A stretch of 64,000 nt of DNA from an uncultured bacterium (GTDB lineage: Bacteria > Elusimicrobiota > Elusimicrobia > Elusimicrobiales > Elusimicrobiaceae), in assembly GCA_949294095.1 (NCBI GenBank), contig CASFFZ010000009.1:23393-87392 (forward strand), in the 5' to 3' direction. The position numbers and the translations under genes are program-made. Position 1 is the first letter of the stretch, and each line of letters opens with the position of its first letter. Under the pieces are notes generated by a model, which made no database searches, had not been told where the DNA came from, and saw nothing but the letters and a program-made list of their open reading frames with translations. Positions 7,662 to 15,349 of the stretch are shown in pieces.

Positions 7662-8891
7662 TCAGTTCCCGCCGATTTGGGAAAGTTTGAAAATGGGCAG
7701 GAAGATGGAGGCCACAATAATACCGATCAGCGCCCCCACGCCGCAAATCAAAATCGGGTCAATTACCGCCGAAAAGCGGGCGATAAACTGATCCACGTTA
7801 TCGGAATAGAATTTGGAAAGCGTACCAATAATACTGGGCAGCTTGCCGGATTCTTCCCCCATCAGCATCATTTCCGTCATGAGTCCGGGAAAAACGCCCG
7901 TGTCGCGGAACGACTCCGAAATGGCTTTCCCGGCCGCCACTTCCGCACGCACATGCTTCAAGGCGTTTTGGATAATCACGTTTCCATCAAACGATTCTTC
8001 CAACACCAAAATTGCATTCAAAATGGTTACACCGCTTCGCAGCAAGGTAGCCAGCGTGGAAAGCATACGGTCGTAATAGATATTTTTTAAGAAGTTGCCA
8101 AAAATAGGCATAGATAACAAAAACGAGTGCCACCGTTTTTTGCCATCCGTAGTTTTAATATAAAAGCGGAACCCAACAAATAAAAAGATTGCCGATACAA
8201 TAATCAGAATACCGTTATTAATCAACAAGCCCGACACATTTAATACCACCACGGTAATCAGCGGCAAATCAATGTTGAAATCTTTAAAAATTTGTGCAAA
8301 CGTCGGCACAATTCCTAAAATAAAGTAAATCAACACGCCTACGGAAGCAACCGTCAAAATGGCCGGGTATGTAATAGCCGTGATGATTTTGCTTTTCATG
8401 GATTCCTGCGTTTTGGTGTAAATGGCCACCTGCATCAGCGTGTCGGCCAGCTGCCCGCCCACTTCGCCCGCCTGCACCAATGAAAGCCAAATATGGCTGA
8501 ACGTTTTAGGATGATGCGAAAGCGCCGTGTGCAGCGATTGGCCGCCCGCAATGTCTTTGGCCACCTGCGTCAGCACATAGCCCAACGTCGGGTTGGAGGC
8601 GTATTCCCCCAACAAAGATACCGCGCGCACCAACGGCACACCGCCGGCGATCAGGGTGGAAAGCTGTTCGGCAAAGAATGCCAGCACATGCCCCGGCACC
8701 TTGCCCCCTTTTTTGTGGCTCTTGGATGCACCGCCCCCGCCAAATAAACCGCCCGCGCCTTCTTTTACTTCCAGCACGAGGTAGCCTTTGTTTTGCAAAG
8801 CCAAAATAACTTTTTCTCTGTTATCAGCCGAAACAGAACCTTTTAATGTTTTGCCGTTGGCGTCTTTTACCGTATATGTATATTTTTGCAT
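7662..8891 (-). CDS. pilC: T4P/T2SS inner-membrane platform protein PilC/GspF
   Basis: A 409-aa polytopic platform protein that couples the assembly ATPase to pilin insertion in the inner membrane. An N-terminal YTYTVKDANGKTLKGSVSADN segment precedes two T2SSF repeats (about 70-195 and 275-395) with a membrane helix near 205-230, another after it, and a C-terminal membrane segment. The first-repeat signature VLAFFAEQLSTLIAGGVPLV is clear. It follows pilB by about 20 nt, as in most T4P operons. Confidence 0.92.
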   Translation of the reverse strand: MQKYTYTVKDANGKTLKGSVSADNREKVILALQNKGYLVLEVKEGAGGLFGGGGASKSHKKGGKVPGHVLAFFAEQLSTLIAGGVPLVRAVSLLGEYASNPTLGYVLTQVAKDIAGGQSLHTALSHHPKTFSHIWLSLVQAGEVGGQLADTLMQVAIYTKTQESMKSKIITAITYPAILTVASVGVLIYFILGIVPTFAQIFKDFNIDLPLITVVVLNVSGLLINNGILIIVSAIFLFVGFRFYIKTTDGKKRWHSFLLSMPIFGNFLKNIYYDRMLSTLATLLRSGVTILNAILVLEESFDGNVIIQNALKHVRAEVAAGKAISESFRDTGVFPGLMTEMMLMGEESGKLPSIIGTLSKFYSDNVDQFIARFSAVIDPILICGVGALIGIIVASIFLPIFKLSQIGGN

Positions 8892-8912
8892 AAACCCTCT
8901 TTTTTCTATACG

Positions 8913-10655
8913 TTATTCGTCAGCCGTGGTAATGCTTAAGATTTCGTCCACTGTCGTCAACCCGCGGATTACTTTGTGCCAACCGTTGGCACGCAAGTTA
9001 AGAGCGCCCGAACGCACGGCAGCCCGTTTAAGCTCCACCAAATCCTGGGTTTTATAAATAATCGTACGCATTTCTTCCGTCATGCGGTATACTTCATAAA
9101 TCGCGCGGCGGCCCATAAAGCCCGTGCCGAAACACTTGGGGCAGCCCACCGCCTTAAAAAACGTCCACGAGTTTTGATCGCGCGGGTTTAAATGCCCTTC
9201 CTGGATGATCCGCGCCAACATGGCCGGATCCGGAATGTGAGGCACTTTGCAATACGGGCACAAAATACGCACCAAGCGCTGGGCAGCCACTAAGGCCAGC
9301 GAGCTGGCCAGCAAGAAGGGTTCCATCCCCATATCAATCAAACGGGGCACCGCGCCCAACGCATCGTTGGTGTGCAGCGTAGAAAGCACCAAGTGCCCAG
9401 TCAGTGCGGCTTTCAAGCACGCTTCTGCCGTTTCGTTATCGCGGACTTCCCCCACCAGAATAACATCGGGGTCTTGACGTAAAAACGAGCGCAGCCCGGC
9501 GGCAAACGTAAGCCCGATGGCAGGCTTTACCTGCACCTGGCTGATCCCGGCTAATTTGTATTCCACCGGGTCTTCCAGCGTCATAAAGTTGAGTTCCGGC
9601 GTGCGGATGGTGGTCAGCACCGCGTTTAAAGTGGTAGATTTACCCGAACCGGTAGGGCCCGTCAAAAAGATCAGGCCGTGCGGCAAGTTGGCCGCTTCCA
9701 AGAAGGCTTTCTTCTGATCCGGTTCAAACCCTAATTTATCAATGTTCATTTCGCCCGTGCCTTTATCCAAAATACGAAGCACGAGTTTTTCTCCATACAC
9801 GGCCGGGCAGACAGACACACGGACTTCAATGGATCGGTTTTGGTAACGAATGGTAAAGCTTCCGTCCTGCGGCAGGCGTTTTTCCGCAATGTCCAGTTTA
9901 GACAAAATTTTAATACGGGAAATAATAGCGTTTACGGATTCCTTGGCTGGGGCGGTTCTTTCATACAAAGAACCGTCAATACGGAAGCGCAGGCTGACGC
10001 GCTCGTCAAACATTTCCAAATGAATATCAGACGTACGTTCCGAAATGGCTTGGCGTAAAATCGCGTTTACCTGCTTGACGTATTGGGAAGAGTTCGGCGA
10101 AATTTTATCCAAATCCAACACGCCGGTTACTTCCACTTCTTCATCGCTTTCGGCCGTAGCGGCAGAAGTGTCCAACGTGGGTTTGGCGGTTTCATTCATG
10201 ACTTCTTCCAATAAGTTTTTATTGGAATAGAAAGAGTCTATTACCCGCAGCAACTGGCTTTTACTGGCGATAAAAGGCTGCACCTGCTTGCCCGACATCA
10301 TGCGGATATTGTCCAGCAAGAACATGTTCGTCGGATCCTGCAACGCTACCGCCAGTTCGTCGTCCTCCACAAACAACGGAATGACCATATTTTCGCGGGC
10401 AAATTTTTCAGGAATGATATCCTGCAGGTTTTGCTCTCTTTCCGGCACCAAAATGCCGTTTTCTTTAGAAGCGTAGGGAACGGAAAAATGTTTAGAGAGG
10501 GCAACCGTCACTTGCTCTTCCGAAGCGAAGCCAAACTTAATAACAGCTTCCGCCACAGAAACATTGTTTTGTTTGGCATAGAGCTGAGCACGCTTTACTT
10601 GTTCCGCGTTTAAAGTCCCCTGCTCCATCAAAATTTCACTTAACTGTTTTGCCAT
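8913..10655 (-). CDS. pilB: T4P assembly ATPase PilB/GspE
   Basis: The hexameric extension ATPase. An N-terminal MshEN-type domain (about 1-150) is followed by the GspE core. Walker A GPTGSGKST is at about residue 335, the Asp-box/Walker B DPDVILVGEVRD at about 395, and a zinc tetracysteine is formed by CPYC at about 463 and CPKC at about 505, diagnostic of PilB/GspE rather than PilT. No retraction ATPase (PilT) or prepilin peptidase (PilD) gene lies in this window. A strong hairpin separates it from the secretin gene upstream. Confidence 0.93.
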   Translation of the reverse strand: MAKQLSEILMEQGTLNAEQVKRAQLYAKQNNVSVAEAVIKFGFASEEQVTVALSKHFSVPYASKENGILVPEREQNLQDIIPEKFARENMVIPLFVEDDELAVALQDPTNMFLLDNIRMMSGKQVQPFIASKSQLLRVIDSFYSNKNLLEEVMNETAKPTLDTSAATAESDEEVEVTGVLDLDKISPNSSQYVKQVNAILRQAISERTSDIHLEMFDERVSLRFRIDGSLYERTAPAKESVNAIISRIKILSKLDIAEKRLPQDGSFTIRYQNRSIEVRVSVCPAVYGEKLVLRILDKGTGEMNIDKLGFEPDQKKAFLEAANLPHGLIFLTGPTGSGKSTTLNAVLTTIRTPELNFMTLEDPVEYKLAGISQVQVKPAIGLTFAAGLRSFLRQDPDVILVGEVRDNETAEACLKAALTGHLVLSTLHTNDALGAVPRLIDMGMEPFLLASSLALVAAQRLVRILCPYCKVPHIPDPAMLARIIQEGHLNPRDQNSWTFFKAVGCPKCFGTGFMGRRAIYEVYRMTEEMRTIIYKTQDLVELKRAAVRSGALNLRANGWHKVIRGLTTVDEILSITTADE

Positions 10656-10690
10656 TTCCTAATCCTCAATTAAACCCTGTGTTTTTTTAC

Positions 10691-10722
10691 ACACCTGCCC
10701 CCGTAATTGCGGGGGCAGGTGT
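10691..10722. other. Perfect 13-bp intercistronic stem-loop between secretin and pilB genes
   Basis: ACACCTGCCCCCG pairs completely with CGGGGGCAGGTGT around a 6-nt loop. No T run follows on either strand, so it is not a canonical terminator. It may be an mRNA stability or processing element that sets secretin and ATPase levels apart. Confidence 0.7.
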
Positions 10723-10740
10723 AAGATGTGTACGAATGTT

Positions 10741-12321
10741 TTATTCCGCTAAGATGGTGGGCGTGATAAAGATGACCAAATCGGTCGTGCTCTTGGATTT
10801 AGTCTTGCTTGTAAACAGCCAGCCCAATATCGGGATATCCCCCAACAGCGGCACTTTGCGGGTTTGGTCGGTTTCGCGGGAAGTCAACAACCCGCCGATA
10901 ACCACCGTTTGGCCGTTTTTCACACGCACCAACGTAGAAGCGGCACGGGTGGTCGTATCTTTGGAAAAGTCAAACCCGGAGCTGACCAAGTCCGAATACG
11001 AAGGCTGCACGTACAGCGTTACGTAGCCCTCGCGGTTTACCTGCGGCGTAACCTGCAGCGTAAGACCCACTCTTTTTCTTTCCGCAGAAGTCGTCGTCAT
11101 CCCTTCGCCCGATCCGCTGCCGGATTGGCTCATCGTCTGACCGACGGTAGCATCCGTGGAGGTCGTAATCGTGGCCGTTTTGTTGTTTAAGGTCACCACT
11201 TTCGGTTTCCCTAAGTATTTGGCTTCCCCGCGGGTAAGCAAGCTTTTGAGCACAATGTTAAAGGCCGAGAAGTCCAACAAACCGCCTTCATCGCTCTGTT
11301 CGGAGTCCGAAGAGCTGGAAGAAGAACCGCCGGATTCCCCGCCGGATTCGCTGTTCATTTGTTCTTGGCTCGGGAAAATGAAGTTCCACCCTTTAACACC
11401 GTTTCCTTTGATATAATCCAAATCCACCACACGGCTGGGGCCCGTCATGGAAACGAGCGCGCCGCTTTCGCCGCCGTATTCAAAGCCCAAGCTTAACCCG
11501 CTGGTCTTGCTGACTTCTACAATCTGGGCTTCAATTAAAATCTGCGGCGGTTTAATATCCAATTCCGCCAAGATGTTTTCCACCTGCGGGAAGACTTCCG
11601 CCACATCGGTAATAATCAGTTTATTGGTGCGCGGATCCACGGCAATTTTCCCAACGGGAGAGAGCATGCTCTTGATAATGGTGGTAATTTCGGCACCGCC
11701 GCTGTAAGAATCAGACATGCCCGTACTGCCCCCCATGCCAATTCCCGTATCCGTGCTGGAGCTGGAATAGCTGCTGGAAGAACCGCCCGAGGAAACATCC
11801 TGCGGCATAATGCTTTCCAGTTCGCTTTGCGCAGAACCAATGCCTTGCAGCGAAATGTAGCTGAGCGTATAGATTTTAGTAATCGTATCCGGAGCGTCGC
11901 TGGAGCGTTTGGTTACGACATAGCTGTCACTTTTGCCAATGCGTTGGTACGTTAAACCATGTACGCGCAGCAGCGTATCCAGTGCCTCCCTCACCGTTAC
12001 ACGGGTCAGCGAAGCCGTAACTTTTTTATTGGCGAATTCTTCGCTCATAATAAAGTTAATTTTAGCTTGCGTGGTAATGCTGTTTAAAAATGCCGATATC
12101 GGTACATTGGAAACACGAATAGATACTTTTCTATCCAGCGGAGAAAAAACCTCCGTTTCCTTGTACAGATCGGATTCTCCCGACAGCTTTACCGTCGTAT
12201 CCTCCGTCAAAGCAATGGTGTCATCGCTGGGAAGGGTCTGCTGAGTTTGTTGAGCTCCTGCCGTCCCTGCTAATCCCAAGGAAAACACACACGCCAGCAC
12301 AACTGCTAAACGATTCGTCAT
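10741..12321 (-). CDS. pilQ: T4P/T2SS outer-membrane secretin (PilQ/GspD family)
   Basis: The outer-membrane pore for the pilus. The 526-aa protein has a signal peptide (to about residue 23), an STN-like/N0 domain (about 65-140, VSIRVSNVPISAFLNSI), a secretin_N domain with a Ser/Gly-rich loop (about 175-210), and the C-terminal secretin barrel with VGLTLQVTPQVN, VIGGLLTSRE and VPLLGDIPILGWLF. A second Ser-rich acidic loop lies near residues 320-345. It lacks the AMIN peptidoglycan-binding domains found in many PilQ, so anchoring may fall to the OmpA-like protein encoded upstream. The gene follows the PilP-like gene. Confidence 0.9.
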   Translation of the reverse strand: MTNRLAVVLACVFSLGLAGTAGAQQTQQTLPSDDTIALTEDTTVKLSGESDLYKETEVFSPLDRKVSIRVSNVPISAFLNSITTQAKINFIMSEEFANKKVTASLTRVTVREALDTLLRVHGLTYQRIGKSDSYVVTKRSSDAPDTITKIYTLSYISLQGIGSAQSELESIMPQDVSSGGSSSSYSSSSTDTGIGMGGSTGMSDSYSGGAEITTIIKSMLSPVGKIAVDPRTNKLIITDVAEVFPQVENILAELDIKPPQILIEAQIVEVSKTSGLSLGFEYGGESGALVSMTGPSRVVDLDYIKGNGVKGWNFIFPSQEQMNSESGGESGGSSSSSSDSEQSDEGGLLDFSAFNIVLKSLLTRGEAKYLGKPKVVTLNNKTATITTSTDATVGQTMSQSGSGSGEGMTTTSAERKRVGLTLQVTPQVNREGYVTLYVQPSYSDLVSSGFDFSKDTTTRAASTLVRVKNGQTVVIGGLLTSRETDQTRKVPLLGDIPILGWLFTSKTKSKSTTDLVIFITPTILAE

Positions 12322-12354
12322 CTATCCTCCTGTTGAGTATTCCTAAATGAGTTT

Positions 12355-13053
12355 TTAAAGCGGCAACTGCACTTTTCTTACAAATTTGTGTCCTTTATAC
12401 GAGAAAACAACTTCATCCGGGTGCACTTCCACGATGCGGGCGCCGTAAATGCTTTTGCCGATCGTGTAAATTCTGTCCCCGATAAAGACTTCCTCTCCGA
12501 TAATGCCCGTTACCCGGATTTTATTGCGAACCTCGCGGGTGGGGTCTTTAATGCGGGCCAATTCCAGCTGGCGCCGGCGTTCCGCTTCTTCCCGGCGGCG
12601 GCGTTCTTCCGCCAATTTGCGCTGGCGCTCCGCCTCCAACGCGGCCAAACGCTGTTGTTCCCGGTATTGCAACAACAGAAAATCATCCGGAGAAAGCGTC
12701 GGATCGCGATGGTTTTTGGGGTTATACACCACTTTGGGGGCGGCCTGCGGCGCGGCTTTTTCCGCGGCGGTATCCGCCACTTCTTCCCGAGGGGCTACAA
12801 AATTTTCTTCCGCCGCCTGCTCTTGCACGCCGGCCGGCTGGGCCTGCGGGGCGGCTACGTTTTCCACCGAAACATCCGCCTGCGCCGCCAAGGTTTCTTT
12901 TACGCCCGGCGCCGTGTTCCCCGTCAGGCGGGAAGTCTCCGCCGAAGAAAGTTCCCCGGCCGAAACCGGCTCCTTCTGCGGCTGCTGCGCAGCAGCGGGA
13001 ACAACCGAAACCAGCGCCAACAAGGCAAACAGATATACCGATTTATTCAGCAT
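12355..13053 (-). CDS. PilP-like periplasmic pilus protein
   Basis: A 232-aa exported protein: signal peptide (to AAAQ, about residue 23), a Pro/Ala/Gln-rich linker, an Arg/Glu-rich coiled coil (about 130-170), and a small C-terminal domain reading VRNKIRVTGIIGEEVFIGDRIYT and HPDEVVFSYKGHKFVRKV. That fits the beta-sandwich of PilP/GspC, which docks on the secretin. There is no lipobox. Position between PilO and the secretin supports the call. Family identity rests on size, order and this short domain. Confidence 0.65.
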   Translation of the reverse strand: MLNKSVYLFALLALVSVVPAAAQQPQKEPVSAGELSSAETSRLTGNTAPGVKETLAAQADVSVENVAAPQAQPAGVQEQAAEENFVAPREEVADTAAEKAAPQAAPKVVYNPKNHRDPTLSPDDFLLLQYREQQRLAALEAERQRKLAEERRRREEAERRRQLELARIKDPTREVRNKIRVTGIIGEEVFIGDRIYTIGKSIYGARIVEVHPDEVVFSYKGHKFVRKVQLPL

Positions 13054-13737
13054 TTATTTACCTCCTTGGGCCGCATTTTTGTTTTGGCTTTTTTCCGCGG
13101 CGGCTTTTTCTTTCATAATTTTATCATAATCCTTAAATAAGGATTTGGCAATTTTTTCCTTCGGGAAAATGGTATTGAAGCGCAACGAAATTTTATTGTG
13201 CCCCAATTTGTCGGCCTCCGTATTTTTGGCCAACGAAAATTCGGAAACTTTAATGTATTCCTTTGCATTTTCTATTTGCGCCAAGAAAGAGGCAAATTGG
13301 TTAAATTCCATATCCGCATTTACCCGCAAAGCCGCTGCCGTATAAGAGGAGTTGGAGGTGTCCTCGGTTTGGCTGCCTTCCATTTGCGGGGTAATGTTGG
13401 CTTCTTTAAATAAACCCAGCGTTTGGCTCAGCAGCCATTCGTTTTTGGAGGAAATATCCGGAAACTGCGGCTCCAAAGACAAGAGTTTCTGCTTGTTGCT
13501 TTGGTATTCCCGCTCACTGGTTTGCTGGACGCGGATCGCTTCCATCTGCCCTTCATAATTGGCTACTTTTTCCGCAAACTTTCCGTTCAAATAACGGAAA
13601 AGCAAAAATACCACCAACACGGCAATAAACTGTTTCAAAAACAATTTAAAATTGCCTTCTTGGGCGACCGTTTGAATATCCTGAAAACCTTTTTTCAAAT
13701 TTTCAACCACTTTATTTGCTTTCAAATTCACAGGCAT
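13054..13737 (-). CDS. pilO: T4P inner-membrane alignment protein PilO
   Basis: A 227-aa bitopic protein. It has a cytoplasmic stub, a membrane helix (FKLFLKQFIAVLVVFLLFRYL), a periplasmic coiled coil, and a ferredoxin-like domain ending in KISLRFNTIFPKE. PilO pairs with PilN to link PilM to the secretin. The frame is open to 13794, but GGAGG lies 9 nt before the ATG at 13737, which also sits just past the preceding stop, so that start is used. The C-terminus is Lys/Ala-rich. Confidence 0.8.
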   Translation of the reverse strand: MPVNLKANKVVENLKKGFQDIQTVAQEGNFKLFLKQFIAVLVVFLLFRYLNGKFAEKVANYEGQMEAIRVQQTSEREYQSNKQKLLSLEPQFPDISSKNEWLLSQTLGLFKEANITPQMEGSQTEDTSNSSYTAAALRVNADMEFNQFASFLAQIENAKEYIKVSEFSLAKNTEADKLGHNKISLRFNTIFPKEKIAKSLFKDYDKIMKEKAAAEKSQNKNAAQGGK

Positions 13738-13738
13738 A

Positions 13739-15337
13739 TTAGCGACCTCCCCCCTTGGCACAGGTAAACACAAAACTGGTTTCCTGCCCGGCACCCGTGC
13801 GCCCCGTAGACGCGGCGGTTCCGGCGCCGGCTACATTGACGTAGCGGATAGTGGCCGTATTGCCGCAGATTTTGCTGAAATTCGGCTGCTTCACCAACGC
13901 ATCTTTGAATTGGTTGCCTAAAGCCAAATCGGCACGGCCGTCTTTCCCGGTTTTAATGGCACCTTCCAGCGTAATACTGCGCGAGGAGGGCCCTTTAGAA
14001 GGGAACGAATCCGTATAATTTAACTTGGTAATCCACATTTCCTGCGGAATCGTGTCTACAATTTCTTCCAACAGCGGCACGATGTTATCATCGTTAGACA
14101 GCAACGAAGATAAGCTGTTGTTTTGGCTTTTCATCTTGCTTAAATTGGACTGAATTTGACTGGCCGTCAATCCTTCAAAATCCGCAATCGTTTGGCGGTT
14201 TGACGCCCGCGTGCGGGCCAGCTCGCCGGCTTTGCTCTGCACGCCCAGCCAGCCTTTGCCTATCAGCAGCAAGAGCACCACGATGATTGCAGCCGCCACT
14301 TTCCAGGCGGTTAAGCTGGCATTAAATTCATATTCGCTTAAGCGCGATCCTTTGGTAAAATCCAAATCCGGGGTTTTATGATCGTAAAACTTAATGCTGG
14401 CCCCGATCGCGGCAATTTCGCCGGCCGATTTGGTTTCTATTCCATATACTTCCCGCAAATCCCATTTGCGTACGGGCTTTTTGGAATCGGCTTCCAACGC
14501 GGGGATCCACTGCTCCGTATCATGCCCTACGATGACGGCTTCTTCAAACGGATCTTTTTCCAGCTGTTTGGCAATAAACTCCGTACAGTTGGTAATTTCA
14601 AAGCGGCGGCGTTCCGCCGGCAGCGAACCCAAAATTTCCACTTCCCGCAGCAAAACAGGCGCATTTTCGTTTAAAAATACGAAACTGGCCATATCTTTGC
14701 CGAAGAAAGAATAAATCCGTCCGCCCGCCCCGATGGCTTCTTTATCGCTGTCGTTAAAAGCACGCCCCATAGACAAGCTGGACGGCTCCACCGACACCAA
14801 TTCCAACCCGGCCGCTTTGAGCCCTTTTTGCAAGCGCTCAATAATCAGCTTGGTGGTCATGGCAAATACCACGCCCAAGCGTTTTTGCTTGGTCGCGGCC
14901 GTTTCAAACTCGTATACGTGATAGGCGTATTCGGCCTTTTCAAACGGAAAGTGAATGTATTTACGGGCCTGAAGCGGAATGGAACTTTTCCACATTTTGC
15001 GTTCAATGGCGGCCGGAATTACAAAATGGCGCAGCAAACAAAACGCCGGAGCCAAGCTGACGACTACTTTATTAGTTTTCCATTTTTTCTTGGAGGTTAC
15101 TTTGCCCAGCGCTTCCAGCCAGTTATCCATAGAAAAGAAAGTTTCATTTAAATCCAAGGGCTTGAGCAGGGTTTTATCTACCGACGTTATCGGAACGCGC
15201 ACCAACGATTCCAAAATGGTGCCGCTGTCTTTTTTAGAGCTTTGCGCAATATACATCTCATCCACCCCGATATAGATGCCTAAACAATCAGGGTGCGCAT
15301 TCATGTTCTTGCCGATCAAGGTTTCAGAAAAGCTCAT
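13739..15337 (-). CDS. PilM-PilN fusion protein of the T4P alignment complex
   Basis: One 532-aa reading frame covers what are usually two genes. Residues 1 to about 340 look like PilM, the cytoplasmic actin-like ATPase (GIYIGVDEMYIAQ, SVEPSSLSMGRAF, IAAIGASIKFY). A membrane helix WKVAAAIIVVLLLLIGKGWL (about 345-365) follows, then a coiled coil and a PilN-like periplasmic domain (LLEEIVDTIPQEMWITKLNYT). PilM normally binds the short cytoplasmic tail of PilN; here the contact is covalent. The start at 15337 has GAGG upstream; GTG at 15343 is a weaker option. The operon order PilMN-PilO-PilP-secretin supports the reading. Confidence 0.8.
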   Translation of the reverse strand: MSFSETLIGKNMNAHPDCLGIYIGVDEMYIAQSSKKDSGTILESLVRVPITSVDKTLLKPLDLNETFFSMDNWLEALGKVTSKKKWKTNKVVVSLAPAFCLLRHFVIPAAIERKMWKSSIPLQARKYIHFPFEKAEYAYHVYEFETAATKQKRLGVVFAMTTKLIIERLQKGLKAAGLELVSVEPSSLSMGRAFNDSDKEAIGAGGRIYSFFGKDMASFVFLNENAPVLLREVEILGSLPAERRRFEITNCTEFIAKQLEKDPFEEAVIVGHDTEQWIPALEADSKKPVRKWDLREVYGIETKSAGEIAAIGASIKFYDHKTPDLDFTKGSRLSEYEFNASLTAWKVAAAIIVVLLLLIGKGWLGVQSKAGELARTRASNRQTIADFEGLTASQIQSNLSKMKSQNNSLSSLLSNDDNIVPLLEEIVDTIPQEMWITKLNYTDSFPSKGPSSRSITLEGAIKTGKDGRADLALGNQFKDALVKQPNFSKICGNTATIRYVNVAGAGTAASTGRTGAGQETSFVFTCAKGGGR

Positions 15338-15349
15338 AAGCACCTCGAA

